Shown here: one piece after another, positions 23,601 through 52,100 of the stretch
Numbering within the stretch: the stretch's first letter is position 1
How the letters are laid out: the number at the start of each line of letters is the position of its first letter
NCBI RefSeq assembly: GCF_910596095.1
Contig: NC_056554.1
Span: 6,262,001 to 6,326,000, forward strand
Length of the DNA stretch: 64,000 nt
Origin: Thunnus maccoyii
Lineage: Eukaryota; Chordata; Actinopteri; Scombriformes; Scombridae
Direction of reading: 5' to 3'
The notes under the pieces: generated by a model
Seen by the model: only the letters and a program-made list of their open reading frames with translations
Databases searched by the model: none
What the model was told of the DNA's origin: nothing
Position numbers and translations under genes: made by a program

Positions 23601-24770
23601 GCTGCATCAGTGTAGCCACAATGGCCATCCCTATCCATGAAGGTTGGAAATGGATTATTTTGGAAACATCACCAGGGCTGCAACTAACTTAATTATTTTC
23701 ATTATCGATTAATCAGTCAATTATTTTCTCGATTAATCGGTTAGTTGTTTGATCCATAAAATGTCAGAAAATGGTGAAAAATGATGATCATCACTTCCCA
23801 AAGCCCAAGATACAACCTAGCTTTGTCAGTCAACAACCCAAATATATTCAGTTTACTGTCATACAAGACTAAAGCCAAAGCTAAAACCAGAAAATATTCA
23901 GATGTGAGAGGCTGGAATCAGAGAATTTGGGTTATTTAGGCTATTTAAAACTATGAATCGATTATCAAAATAGTTTGATACATTTCTGTCAATCGATTAA
24001 TCATTTAATTGATTAATTGACTGATTGTTGCAGTTCTAAACTTGTTGACACTAAGCTTGTGTCATCTATTGTATGTGATAGCATCAGAAAATATTGGGAG
24101 ATGGGGAGCAGAGTGGGAGGATTTCCCAGAATGTGACAATGCGAAGGTGAAGTTTCTAAGGAAAGCTCGCTATAGATGTATCTCTTAAGTTCCTTGCAAT
24201 AGTTTCTTTATAAAAGAAAGCCTTATAAATAAGACAATGTCCCACTGTAGTAATAGATTACAGGGGGTGGATGAGAGGTAATTAAGGTGTGGTTAGCAGG
24301 TTGAACCAAATCTAATCAATGACGACAGGTGAAGGAGGTGCTTTGATGGACCAGGTGGGTGTCCAGGTGGAGAAGCTGAACGAATTAAACAAGTGAGAAA
24401 CTGCACACAATCTAACACTGTAATACTTGTCAAGTGAGTTTAATTTAGAGTGAGCTGCAGGTGTTATCTGTGGATTTAACAACATATATTTGCAGTGAGC
24501 ATCCTCTTGTTTTTACACAACATAAATTAAACTATCACCACACTTACTGTCGAGCTGCAGAATAGAGTCGTAGATTTTACATTGGAGCTGTCCGGTACTT
24601 TGGAAAGCGCATGACATCCACAGCCCCTGGTACATGGCCACCGCTGTGATGATGTTGTCCCCGATGTACGCGGACATCTTCCACTGAGGCAGAATAGTCC
24701 CGATGATCAGTCCGACAATACCGATTAACGACAGGAAAAATCCCAGCAGCTGAATACCGGAGTTTGCCAT
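20669..24770 (-). CDS. cldn7: Claudin-7, complete, 213 aa, four exons
   Basis: Exons on the minus strand are 24770-24548, 21932-21768, 21010-20926 and 20837-20669, all GT/AG with consistent phases and totalling 642 nt. The protein starts [17 protein letters not shown]. It has four membrane segments (about 8-28, 80-100, 117-140, 163-185) and the claudin signature in the first extracellular loop: W30, then G49-L50-W51, C54 and C64. It ends in the PDZ ligand KEYV. MANSG, GDNIITA-AMY-GLWM-C, MGMKCT-CGG, IPTN/TPVNTK-like and SSTKEYV stretches match mammalian claudin-7 closely (human is 211 aa). Claudins build tight-junction strands in epithelia and set paracellular ion selectivity; the tail binds ZO proteins. 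Which teleost co-orthologue (a or b) this is cannot be decided here. Intron 1 (21,933-24,547) is rich in transposon debris. Confidence 0.95.
22430..22452. repeat. Poly-C tract in claudin intron 1
   Basis: Thirteen C, one A and eight C in a row, within a C-rich stretch up to about 22,500. Low complexity; prone to length error in sequencing. Confidence 0.85.
22994..23343. repeat. Tc1/mariner-type transposon ends, one as a near-perfect palindrome
   Basis: The characteristic terminus accagtcaaaagtttggaca occurs at about 23,002 and 23,268, and its inverse complement at about 23,318-23,338. The last two form a palindrome at 23261-23342 (tacagcaccagtcaaaag ... cttttgactggtgctgta) with about a 16-nt spacer. 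No transposase frame remains, so this is an internally deleted element or two terminal pieces joined. Confidence 0.7.
23674..24042 (+). repeat. hAT-like MITE, complete
   Basis: Left end agggctgcaactaacttaat, right end tgattgttgcagttctaa; these are imperfect inverted repeats. Internal cattatcgattaatcagtca and tgtcaatcgattaatcattt are typical of one of the most abundant fish hAT MITEs. About 370 bp, non-coding, in claudin intron 1. Confidence 0.75.
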
Positions 24771-26254
24771 CGTTTTCTTTTAAAGTCTCTAAATGAACTT
24801 AAACGATGATCTTGTGTATCCCCTGCAAACTGCAAAGCTCCTGAAATTGCTGTGTTAAGCTCTGTTAATTGTCTTTAAGTGATGCACAAGCAGCTTGTTG
24901 TATCCGTGCCTGCTCCTGAGTGCTGTACCGGGGGTCTTCTGCTCGGGGATGGGCATGCAAGATGTGGGTGATGGTGTGAAGTGGGTGTGTGTAGTTATCA
25001 TGCCTGCTGATGCATGGAGTTGCTGCTGGGAAATGTTCCCTCCGCTTCCAGCAGAGCAACAGGTTGTCTCTCAACTGAAGCCTATTTCTTTCTAACTTTC
25101 TAACCTTTTCAATCAAACCTGTCCAAACCTGAAATTTGTCTCAAATTTGTACAAGATATGTAATAGCAACATAAACTTCATATGAGATATGTTTTTTTCT
25201 TGTTTAAAATACTCTCAGGTGGTATTTAGGGAGGGTTCAAGAGGTCATTTCTTATTCCTCCCACAATGCCAAAATAAATGAGTGCAAAAATGAACAACAA
25301 GTAGGCTTATATATTAGGCTTATATATATTGAAAGTATCATCCCACACTGGCATCATTTGAATTGGTGCCTAAATACATTTTTGTCTAATTTTTTCTAAG
25401 TATGTACATACAGTGTGTGTGTGTGTGCCTGTATGTACAGAATACCCACTGACCCAGATTGATGCTATAAGTCAACCTGTCTGTGAACAAAGTAGACTAA
25501 ACTCCTTTCACCACAGATCACCAATCACATGCTGCTGACCGGCTCAGAGCTGATTCATGACCTCTCTGTTGCCACTGATGTGTTAATGAGTAACTGTAAA
25601 CCGCTGGGTACGAGTGGAAAGATTCAATGTTGAAAACTTCTAACATGAAGGGAGAGCTGCATCATCAAGTTGAGATAGTTTCAGACACCGGGAAGAGGTG
25701 GATTACTAGAAAAACTGAGATGTTACAACTTTTCTCCCATTCTTGTTCAACTTTTGGTGGCATTCAAACTATCAACAGGTGAGAACCAGATGAACTACAG
25801 TGAAAGCTCTTTTAAAGCCAGAGAAGGCATCATATAAGTAGACCAGAGGGAGCATTTAGCCAGGCTCAGTTCAGCAGCTCAATGGAGCTGGCAGAGGGAC
25901 ATTTGGAAAGGGGCAGGCTTCTCCACAGGTCAAAAAGAAGACATGATGATATGCTGATGTTGAGTTTCTGCTCAAAACTAAAGTATTATCATCAATAGTG
26001 TTTCTGTAATAACAAACTCGACTGTTTTAAAATTAACCACAGTTATTGGATGAAAGACAAATATTCATTAAATCAAGTGGGACTTTTACCCATGTTGATT
26101 TTCTACATATTTATTGACTTATTACTTTTTCACACTGTAATAGTAGGTTAAAGTAAACTGGGAAACATGAAACATGCCTTGTGAGGGAATCTGAAACCAC
26201 TAAAAACAAGTGAACAAAACCCACATTTAGTAATAATTGAAGATGCTTCCATGT
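24771..26254. other. cldn7 5' flank and intergenic DNA
   Basis: The stretch just right of 24,770 should hold the claudin 5' leader and promoter; no clear TATA box was found. The rest has a short (TG)n tract near 25,411 and no exon that I can support. Confidence 0.4.
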
Positions 26255-26735
26255 TTCCAGTGATGGGAAGTAACTATGCACATTTACTCATGTACTGTAT
26301 TTAAGTTATTTCATTTTATGTCACTTCATACTTCTACTCCACTACATTTCAGAGGGAACTATTGTAGTTTTCACCCCGCAACATTTATTGGAGAGTTTAG
26401 TTTACAGATTTTACATACAAAACAAGTTACCAACTTCTATAGTATGATGATGAAGTATATAAGATAGTTAAAATGATCTCCAACTCAATAACGCTGCTTA
26501 AAAAGTAGTGTAGCAATAATACTAGTCCAATAATATATATAATAATACTATGAAAGAGGCCATGCTGCATAGTGAGTATTTTTAAAGTATTTATTGATAA
26601 AGCTTTTATTCTGTTACCTAAGTAAAATTTTCAGTGCAGGACTTCTACTTGTAACAGATTATTGTTACATTGTTCTATTCTGACTTTTACTTAAATAAAG
26701 GATCAGAATACTTCTACCACTACTGCTTGTTTCAT
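26255..26735 (+). repeat. Dispersed repeat S (AAGTA-rich family), near-complete copy
   Basis: Starts agtgatgggaagtaac, contains acttcatacttctactccac and aagtaaaattttcagtgcag, and ends taaaggatcagaatacttct accactact. Its ends resemble each other in inverse orientation. It is an abundant teleost element with no coding frame. A second, split copy lies at 31.1-32.1 kb. Confidence 0.6.
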
Positions 26736-26889
26736 TATTTATTATTAGAAAAAATAGTGAATAAAAGAGAAACTGAAGTGTCCTGGAGCAAGGCACCTCA
26801 TGCTGCAGTACAGTTGGGTTGTACAGGCCACTAGCATACCTCACAAGGTTTACACAAGTTAAACCCCAGTAGCCACCAACAAGTCACAA

Positions 26890-27692
26890 ATCTAACTAGA
26901 ATTTGGGAGTGTGCCCAAATCCAAATATGTTATTTGGCAAAGCACAAATAATGGGTTTTTTTACGAATGTTTATTTCGTACAAATATTTAAAAAAAATTT
27001 TTTTTTTGGGAGGAAGGAAAAAAACATGTCAAATACCAGCGCACAGGTGGATAATATCACTATCTCAATCTCTCTCCTCTGCTCCGCTGTTACGTCTATC
27101 AGCAGGTCTCATCGAGGTGAGTCACATCCACCTGCTATATGACGCACATTTCCTTATTTGGACATCACTCCCAGAGTTGAGGGTGTTCCCCAGAGATAAA
27201 GCTGAACTAATGACATAAGCAAAGTGCTCTCAAGGGACTCTCCATAACCTGTTGTTCCCTTTTTCCCTTCCACAATGTTAGGTTGTAAAAAATAGGCAAT
27301 AAATTGAAAGTGCAAAGCAATCATCACCTTTGAAGTTCTTCCCTACACGTTATACACTGTCCTGTCTCTGTGTTATGGGTGAATAAATGCATACAGGTCT
27401 GTCTACACTGAGCAACACTGAGCAAAGTTTTAGCTCAGTAGTCAGCATAGTCGTCTATTATCTGGGAGACTTGAGTTGAAGACCCAGTGTGGGGACCTCC
27501 TTCATAAGATAGTTTATTCATAAACATTTATTTTAACACTTAAATATCCTAAAATTAAAAGTGTAATAAAAACAAAACAGGATTCTTACGCCTATTTCCA
27601 CTTTTATGCGAATACAAATATAAATAATTTGGTGCCTCAACAAATACAGATACAAATACAAATACTGGGCCCTCTGCACATCCCTAGAAGAG
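26890..27692. repeat. Probable DNA-transposon remnant with an internal tRNA-like stretch
   Basis: The right end (caaatacagatacaaatac, gggccctctgcacatcccta) is a familiar fish repeat end; the left end (ctagaatttgggagtgtgcc caaatccaaatatg) is a loose inverse counterpart. At about 27,430-27,500 the text tagctcagtagtcagcatag ... gagttgaagaccc resembles A- and B-box promoter elements of a tRNA, suggesting a tRNA-derived SINE inside or beside it. Boundaries are uncertain. Confidence 0.35.
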
Positions 27693-30322
27693 CGCACTCA
27701 GTAGACTGTAGATCTCTACCAGGTGTGTGTGGGGAAATGTATTCTCAGTTTTCTTTCAGATGCATACCAGGAGTGTCCTCCTGGCTCCACCTAACTGTAT
27801 GAACTCAATAAAGTAACCATAAATGATGATGGGTCCAAAACTTCTCAATTGAAACATTGTTATTTATTTACAACATTTGTTGTAACACACCACACAAAAT
27901 AAAACCCCTCCCTACGTCCTTCTCCCCTCCCAAACAAAAAAGTGTCGAATCTCACAAAATTGTCCCTCCTGGCTCCCGTACAGTCAAGATGGCAGCGAAG
28001 CTAACCAAAACAGGGATTTATTCATCTCATATCGTACCTACCTTTAGTGGATCATAACATATTGGGTATGGAATTAATCTGCAGATGCTCCAGTTCAAGA
28101 TGAGACCAAACTTTTCTATGGAGTTTTTGAGCCACGACAAAGGCCAAAATGTGGCCTGCAACAGACTTGTTTTTAGCCTAGCCGATTCACTGCTGTTGGT
28201 GATCACTTGTGGTCCCAACCGGCCAGTTAAGAGGTGTGAGGAGTCAGCAGATACTGGCAGTATAAAACCCATTATAAAATAGGTTTTTCAACAATCATGA
28301 ATTACTCAATCACAAGAGGTCCTTGAGCATGCAGTCATAAATGTGCACAAAAAATATTAGGCTGATGGGTCCAGTGGTATGTGAGATTAGCTGTGGACAG
28401 ACACACACACACACACGCACGCACGCACACCCACATACATGCACACACAAATACACGGACACACACGACCAAACACATGATCACCTCCAGGCGATTACAA
28501 ATTCAGTAGTGGTTTTCAAGTTGCATAACACACCTTCTAAAGTAGCTTTTTGTTTGATCCATGCAAACTGTGCGTACAGTGTTTTTTTGTCAGTGAATCA
28601 AATGTTCATAACCTAACTGGAGATGACCATTTTATACCTCTTGTTATAGTTAACAACACATCAGTTCTATTAGGTTCATTATCATGCCAGCAGTAGCCAC
28701 TTCCTGCAGTGAACGAGCAAAAACCGAGAGACAATAGGAAGCATTGTCCATATCAGAGGTCAGGCTTTGGCACTGCAGTCTGTATGACTTCACACTGTGA
28801 AGAAACAATAGTCCTGTAGTAATGAGAGAGGAAGTAATAACCCATAAGCCTGGTGGAAGTTATCCCCACTGCCAGGTTGATGGGAATGTGGTCACCTACT
28901 GGCTGGATTATCAGTTCACTTATAGGCATACATGTAAGGAGGCCCTGTTTTCCTTTTCCACCTCTCCTCTGCCTTCCACTGATCTTTCATTTTCTCACAT
29001 TCTTGCCCTTTCACTCCACCTCTTCTCTCACTATAACTCTTTCCCCCTCTACTGTATCCAGGATTGGGTAATAGGCCTCAAGGTTTAGCTGTGGAGGCCA
29101 ACAAATGCCCCATTGTTGCCAAGGAAGAGTGACCACGTAGTTCAAGCAATGTTTCACTTTGATACAGTGGTTGAAGAGAGGAGGAGGAGGAGGAGGAGGA
29201 GGAGGAGGAGGAGGAGGTGGGGGGGGGGGTGTTAGGAGCTGAGAGGTCTGGGGTCAAGGTGCGAAGAGAAAGATGAAGGAAAGGTGAAAAAACATAGATT
29301 GAGCACAAACAGCTAGGTGAGGTGTAGAAGAGGAAGAAAATTCAGGAGCGCAGTATATAGACAGTCTCAGGCCTAGCAGTGTTGTTGCTATTGGTAACCT
29401 GATTTATATGATGTCCTCTTGGCTGCTTCTCCACCCAGATCCTGGGTTGTAAAGCCCACAAAATGAACATTGCTCTTTTCCCCCCCTCTTCTCTCGCGCC
29501 TCTTTCCACTTTTACTACTTTCTTTTTTAGAAGCGTAAACACACATTTGTCTTGCTGGTTTAGCCGTTGCTCAACGCTCAATGGGAGGTGAAAAAGAAAA
29601 CAGCTAAATCAGCCCAAAGAAGGGCACTAACAACATTCTCTCGGGGGCTCTCCCTCCCATCTCTGAGGCCTCCTCCGGGTCTGAAGTGAGCAAGGGGAGT
29701 GCAAATCCAATGACTGAAGTCTTTTAAGTGCCCTTGGAAGTCACTGAGGCATTAGCAATAAAACATGCTGGGCCCACAGCTTTTCTCTGAAAAGCTCCGA
29801 GTGCGCAAACGAGGGGGATGGCGCCCTTCTCTCCATGTCTTTTTCACCTCCAGCCTTATTATGCAACATGACTTGGCTTTTGTACAGCAGCAGCAGGACA
29901 GGACCAATAGATTGTGTTGTTGGTCTTGTGGACTCATTCTTCTTGTCTTCCCTCTGAGGCAATGAGAGAGAGAGAGGCGTTCTTTTCTCTCTTAAGAGTT
30001 TGGCAAGTGTTACATATTGGGTAGAAACATATTTGCACAGTTTGGACACAGTGAATACAATGTCAGACTCTGTGGCTTCACGCTGCACATCAGTGAGCAT
30101 GAAAATAGCTACAGAGTAACTATGGAATGTACCGTTCAAGACAACTTAATCAGCTAAGAGGCAGTGCACAGCGGAGACCCACCATATAGGATATACAGTA
30201 GTTGACCTTCTGAAGTCTTACTCTGACACAGACTCTGCAAACAAAGTCGAAAATGAAAGATAATGAGCATTTATGACTATGGCCTCTAAACTTTAAAGTC
30301 CCCCTCCTCTCAAAAATGTGTT
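27693..30322. other. Intergenic, simple repeats only
   Basis: Contains a (CA)n/(GCAC)n tract at about 28,402-28,436 and a (GGA)n tract followed by poly-G at 29,176-29,229. The less repetitive stretch 29,600-29,980 has balanced composition but no exon that I can defend. Confidence 0.45.
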
Positions 30323-30672
30323 TTGCTTTCTGTTACTTAGATGTTTGAGCTTCACTGTGCAGAATGATGTATGTGTAGAGTTTGACACTAAAGGAGTGTT
30401 TTCACGTTCATCTGCACAGGGGGAAAGTTTCTCAGTCCTCTCCTCTAATCTGTTTAGAGACGTGTGCGTGTATAAGAAGAATTTTGTGACATCACAACTA
30501 GTTTGGAGCCAATTGTGGTCCAGTATGCAACTTACACAGGTGTGATGTGGAAACTTGAAGCCTCAGCGTACATTCACAAGAATGTGCTTTTCAGTGAAGT
30601 AGGAGACTTCTTGTGTTCAGCAGTTAAACTTTTGAGAGGGCACACATTTGCATATTCATAGGTTCTGGATTT
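30323..30672 (+). repeat. Dispersed repeat R, copy 2
   Basis: Contains tttgagcttcactgtgcaga, gatgtatgtgtagagttt, ttgtgacatcacaactagtt, gtgatgtggaaacttgaag and atttgcatattcata, all shared with copies at 19.1, 31.2 and 46.5 kb. It is inverted relative to the neighbouring copy 3. Confidence 0.65.
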
Positions 30673-31063
30673 CAATGAGGGAGGAGTAGATGTCATTTAA
30701 GGAATTTTTAAGTAGTTTAAGTAGTTTTCCTTTAAATAATTTCCCTCACTGTATCTGTCTGGATCTGTAGATATCTGTATACAAAAAACAAATGGTAGGA
30801 ACTACCTACATGACAGTAGCTGGTGATGTTATTGAACTGCTTACAGTAAATTCATGTTTACTAACCGTTGTGAGGAGAAAGTCTGGTAACATAAATGACT
30901 CACCTGATTCTGACAATCACACAGTTTGTACTTTGCTTTACATTTGAATGTGTCACTTCCTGTGAATGGAGTGAATGCAGAGATTAACATATTCAACACA
31001 GTTGACAGTACAATCATCTCAGTTAGAGTCGTGGATGCTCACCTGTGTGCAGCCCCACCAGTG

Positions 31064-32092
31064 GTGAAAGAAGTCTTCAGGTCCTTTTCTTAGGTAGAGT
31101 AGCAATACAACACAACACTGTACAAAAACTCCATCACAGCTAAAAGTCCTGCTTTCAAAATTTTACTTCAAGATCTTCTCCTGACACGAGATGTTTTTTC
31201 CCTCACTGAAAAGCTGATACACCGGAAAGTTTCAGATTTCGACATCACACTTGTATAAGCAGCATACTAGACCACAACTGGCTACAAACTAGTTGTGATG
31301 TCAAGAATCATGTACATGATAAACTCACATTTAAGATTAACACATAACTTTCCCCCTTCAGCAGATGAATGTGAAAACAGCCATCTAGTGCCAAACTCTA
31401 CACATACATCATTCTGCACAGTGAAGCTCAAAACATCACAACAAACATCACAGTCAAGTAACAATAAGCAAACATATCAGCAAAATGTACTTTAAGTATC
31501 AAAAGTAAAGGCACTCATACAGCATAATGGCATCAATTTTCTATATTATCATGTATTCTTGAATTATTACTGACAAATTTGCAATAACAAGTGAGCAGTA
31601 TTTTAATGTAGCAACTTGAGATGGAGCTATTTTTACTACTTTTGGGTAGCTTAATATATAACAATGCATAATCACATGTTTTGAATGTAAAATGTTAATC
31701 TGCAAAGTTGTAAGTATAACTGTCAGATGGACTAAAAAGCACAACATACATGGGTGAACACATAGATGTATGTGAATGTATTTAATGTACATAAATGTGT
31801 GCAGAATCCAACCTCTCTGTCATATCTTCCCCCTTTTTCGTTATGTTTTGGGTTTTTTTTGTTTTGCTCTTTTGTTTCTCTGTAATTTAAACTTTTGATT
31901 TTTTTGAAATTTTCCTTGAATTATAAATTTGGATGCATCTAAGCTGCATACAGTATGTGAAAATCATTTTGAAAAAACAAAGTATATTAAAAAAAAAGAA
32001 CAACACACTGAAATGTAATTGTAATGTAAAGTAGCAGGAAATGGAAATACTCAAGTAAAGTACCTCAAAATTGTACTGAAGTACAGAACCAC
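31064..32092 (-). repeat. Dispersed repeat S, copy split by an insertion
   Basis: The left part (agtggtgaaagaagtcttca ggtccttttctta) and the right part (tactcaagtaaagtacctca aaattgtactgaagtacaga) are the two ends of repeat S in reverse orientation. The S text is interrupted between about 31,190 and 31,476 by repeat R. Extra unrelated sequence lies before the right end. Confidence 0.5.
31190..31476 (-). repeat. Dispersed repeat R, copy 3, nested in repeat S
   Basis: Carries aactagttgtgatgtcaaga, ttcagcagatgaatgtgaaa and cattctgcacagtgaagctc, inverse to copies 2 and 4. It interrupts repeat S, so R moved after S. Confidence 0.6.
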
Positions 32093-33057
32093 TGAGACCC
32101 ACCGTGATTTCTGATTAAACAGTATAAATTGCCTCGTGCAGCTCTGCAGCTCTACAAAGCAATAAGACATTTGATTTATCAAGGCCTACTGTGTGTGTGT
32201 GTATGTGTGTGTCAAAGCCTGGCTGAGAGGAGAATGACAATGAAATTTTTATGAAAGTCAGATTTGAGTCATTGAATCATTCACAGTGCTGGTTGAGATG
32301 GAAGCATGACTCATGATGGATTTTTCCTGCACTTGACTCAAACTGATCACTGAAAATAATGCATCCAAAGATGGCAACATGTTGGTCAAGAACATACGAA
32401 TCCACCTGCCCTCTTAAAGTAATCACATTTAGATTTTTGTATACATAATAATATATGTAATATGATGAAACCGATGACTCTGTAAAAACTAATTAAAATG
32501 TAACCTTTTTATCACTTTTCTCTCACCAGCATAGATCTCTGATGAATTACTTTAATATTACTGCCCTCTATTGCTCAAACACCAACATTACAACCTATGA
32601 GATGTCTTCCTTGTTGTCTTGGTTGATTGGTGGAAAGCTATTTGTGAGAATCTGATTCAGGGAGATTATTGACAGTAAAATTGGGACAGATATCTCTGTC
32701 ACAAACAGTCAAATAACAAACTAGTTAGCCTACAGTACATCACTAAAAAAACACAAACTGTCACTTTCAAGAAACATGTATTTCAAGCTTTTAAACTTAA
32801 ATAACAAAGATCACAATGTGTTAAATACATGATTTCGACAAAAATAATGCAAAACCACTGATGCTTTTACCTTCTATACTGTAGATCTACATACATGGAT
32901 TTTGTTAGCATTAGCTGGTATGCCATTTTTTAAAATTTTATTACATTATACAAGGTGACAATTCTTTGTCTGCTACATTTCAGAGACTGGCAACAGAAAT
33001 ATGGAATTATGGAAAGTCAGATCTGGTGAGCTCAGAGAGCACCATGACTTATTAGGA
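32093..33057. other. Intergenic 3' flank of the receptor gene
   Basis: AT-rich, with one short (TG)n tract near 32,190. No exon was recognised. Confidence 0.45.
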
Positions 33058-33063
33058 TTTATT
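33058..33063 (-). terminator. Candidate polyadenylation signal of the beta1-like receptor gene
   Basis: TTTATT on the plus strand (AATAAA on the gene strand), about 185 nt past the stop codon at 33249. The short 3' UTR would include the simple repeat at 33,163-33,241. Confidence 0.45.
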
Positions 33064-33162
33064 TTTATCAAAGAACAAACAGTAAAGAGTTCAGAAGATT
33101 CAATAAAATATACTTAAATCTCATTAAGATTTTGTTGAAAATACCCTAGTATCCATGTGTTG

Positions 33163-33241
33163 TGTGTGTGCATATATATATATATATATGTGTGATGTGT
33201 GTGTGTGTGTGTGTGTCTGTGTGTTTGTGTGTGTGTGTGTG
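33163..33241. repeat. (AC)n/(AT)n microsatellite in the 3' UTR
   Basis: On the gene strand an (AC)n run begins only a few bases after the stop codon at 33249 and passes into an (AT)n run and further (AC)n. It would lie in the mature mRNA if the poly(A) site at 33,058 is used. Confidence 0.85.
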
Positions 33242-33248
33242 TTGTCTC

Positions 33249-48871
<15,623 letters not shown>

Positions 48872-49130
48872 CTTAATTTGTCCAATCGTGACAGTCATGA
48901 CATCTTCTTACACTTCTCTTGTGCCAACCAGAGGCCCCCCTCTCCACGATGACCACGCACTTTGACCCCTCTGCACCCTCACCTGGGACCTATAAGGATG
49001 AGCGTCTCCAAAAGCTCACACACACCTTTCTATCTCAAGCAAATAGATGCACACCTCCGATTGGATTACAGCTAGTTGGCACCTTCAGCGGCACACACTG
49101 TTCAGCTAACAGCTCTCTCTCCTTTCTCTT
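48872..49130 (-). promoter_or_regulatory. Probable promoter region of the beta1-like receptor gene
   Basis: Immediately upstream of the first coding exon. A CACCTG/CAGGTG E-box is at 48980-48985, about 110 bp from the ATG. Muscle acetylcholine receptor subunit promoters are classically driven by MyoD-family E-boxes close to the start. No clear TATA box was seen. The start site is not determined. Confidence 0.35.
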
Positions 49131-52100
49131 CTTCTTTTTGTGGCCATGGCTCCATGGGTGAAACCACGGCGTGATTGGGTGCGCGTGCTGGGAGTGACGA
49201 GAGGGCGGAATGTGTTTGTACTGGGAAGCCTGTGGGGAAGGCACCTGTTGGTGCTCACCAATCTGAGGTGGGGACTGAGGGGATGGTGGGTGGGAGGAAG
49301 AGGAAGTGGAGGGGGTGGGATGGGGTAAAGGAATGGCAATGGGCTACGGGTTATGACAATGGGGATATTTTTGGGAAAGAGAGCAAGTGGGCGGAGTGGA
49401 GCGTAGAGTTGATTGGGGGGTTGACTTTCTCTGTGGATGAAGTATTGGTGGTGGATTGGAGCTGAAGCGGTTAATGGCATTTATTGCTCATTTCAATTTT
49501 AATGCCTTCTTTATCCTTTAATGAACATCTGCCCCTATTATTCTTTGCTGTTAAATCACAATTCCTCAACCTCTTCCATCCCTTCACACATTTGTATCCA
49601 CCCTCCCTGTTTTGGTGCAGTGGCAGTCATTCCCGTTATGCTGCCTTGAGTCTGGTATAAAGGCTGTTGGAAAAATGCTGGAATTCAAGCTGTGCATTAT
49701 ATCTCTGATCTCTTATTTCTCTTATTAAAAAGATTAAAACAAAATCAATCTAATTTAACAGTACTGATACTTAAATGGTTTGTGGATTTCATTGTTTCAG
49801 TAACTTATGTAATTGTTCCTGTATAAAAACAGTTCTCTTGAAAATATCCTGGACAAATTCCAAAAATGTATGTAAGCCACCGTGTGAAGAATTGTGTAAG
49901 ATTCACAATTATGGTGCCTCCCAGTGGTAGAATCAAAAAAGACACTGTGGCATATTGCATCAGAGGGGACGAGATGGAGTGAAGGAACGACAATAGTTAT
50001 GACAGTGTCTAATGAATCAATCCTGAGGATACTGAGATGAACAGGCTGAAGCAACACATAGACTGAACCAACTATGGTTGGGACTGTTTACTTTTCTACA
50101 AACAAAAAGATTATATAATCATTAAAATGTATGGCTTTAGGCACATAGTGGCTTTAAGTAGCGGAATTTTGGGTCAGAAAAAATTATACTTGGGGGGCAT
50201 TTTATTCCCATACTAGATAGTCGACAGTAGTGAGATGACAGGAAATGGGGGTAGAGAGAGATGGGGAATGACATGCAAAAAAAGGTCCGAGACAATCTGA
50301 TTAATGAAACTGGAATGAAACCTTACATTTAAGTGGTGCAACCGTAAAATGAGCCATTCTTAAAATTTTAATAAATTTTAAGGGCAATAATTGACAATTT
50401 AGTAATAACAAAAGTCATGACAAGTAGGAGAAAGACATATTTGGAAAGCACTTCGAAGAGCCGAGAAGACATCATTCAGCCATTAAAGCTAATGTACATG
50501 TATGTCTGTTTGTAAGTAACAAGAATAAATGATATAAGGAGACAAAGGTGTGTTCAAGTATCCTGAATGAGTTTTAGGGCAGAGTGGAGTGCTTCAGAAG
50601 TTCCAGCAGCTCCCAAATGAAAATGACGCAGAATAAAAATTTGAACAAACAGATGGGCAGAGTCTCTTATGAGGAAGGGTCTTATTCAACAGATTCTGTA
50701 TTACCTGCAGGGATGGAGTTGCAGAGGCAGTCTAGAATTATACCAAACTTCTTGACAGGAGCAGAGAGATGCTACCAATTGTGATGTAGAGGTCTTATAA
50801 GAGTTTCAACAGAGAAAAAGCACCTCAGTCTTGCTGATATTGAGTTTCAGGTGAGCTTGAGGGTAGATAACTATGTCGAATAGGACATAAAAATAGAGAT
50901 GGATGTTGTTGCCATAGAAATGGTAAATGAAGTTCTGAGACGTGATGTCTGAGCCAGTGAACAAGTGTTATGATCATTGAAGTAAAGGCCGAGGAATGAA
51001 CTCTGGATCCTGCTGCTTCTTGGATCCTTCACATTGTTTTTCATGCAGGTGATGTCTGTATTTCAAAGGTCATGAAGTAATTTCTTCTGTTACACAAGAT
51101 AAGAAAACCTTCCCTCCATCACCTATAATTTCTGTCTCTACTTTCCACTTTCTATTACCTCCTCTCTGTTGTATCTCAGTTCATAGTATCCTCTCTCTCT
51201 CATGCTGGTCAGGGTTTCCAGCACAAAAACACAAACAGGCCATAAATCAGACTCAGGTTGATAGTTCGGAGAGGGAAAATGTCTTCAACTTGCCCTCCTG
51301 CTCAACTCTCCCAGTATAAATACATCAATCAGAATGGTCCCTGTATGTTTTTGTGAACTGGTTAGACAGCCTGTGTTCCCAATACCGCAGTTTCATCTGT
51401 TTCAAGTGTGAGATCATGAGCCGAGGATAGAAACAAGCACGCGTCAAACAGTAGTGCGGTGATAATGCTGCAGGCAAGTCTATGATATTGAAGCACTATC
51501 AGCCCTGTCGCCACAATGGGCTTTTGGGAATGACTGCAGACTTTCAGGCTTCACATGCTTCAGCTGATGGAGCTCACAGCGCATATATGCATGAATGTAT
51601 TTACACATATTACAAATATCAGGGAAGCCCATGCAGAAGTGTCCAGTAACCAGTGCCAGTGTGTTTGTGTTATGTGTGTGTGTGTGTTTGTGCAGGGTTA
51701 TTAATAGCCGAGTGGGCAGGTGACAGAGCGAGGGTCGCAACTCTCACGGCAGCATTCTGACAACAGATGGAGCCTTTGATATCTCCCCCTCTGATCTTTA
51801 TTTAAAAAACTAAAACTAAATGGAAGCATAAGATTAAAAGGACAGGTGTGTGTTTGTGTCAAGTGGGATATTCTAAAAGGGCATGTGGTGTCTGTAAGAA
51901 AGCCAGATATTGAGAGGCACAGGTCTCCTAAAGTATATAATGGGAATTCCACAGGCTATTGGTGCAGCTGGTGAATTGAGTTGGCGTGCTGCTCTGCACT
52001 CCGACATAAGAATAGCCTTCATGCAAACGCACACATACGCAAGTGCTGGAAATACAAAGAGGATTACTATGGTTGCAGAAATATCCACAAAGCATGTGCC

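Noticed and set aside
27430-27500. A functional tRNA gene
   Set aside because: Only A-box- and B-box-like stretches are visible; no cloverleaf with paired acceptor stem can be drawn, so it is at best a SINE remnant.
49106-49480. Overlapping frames of 60-124 codons on both strands
   Set aside because: Proline- or glycine-rich low-complexity reading of a GC-skewed intergenic stretch; no recognisable domain.
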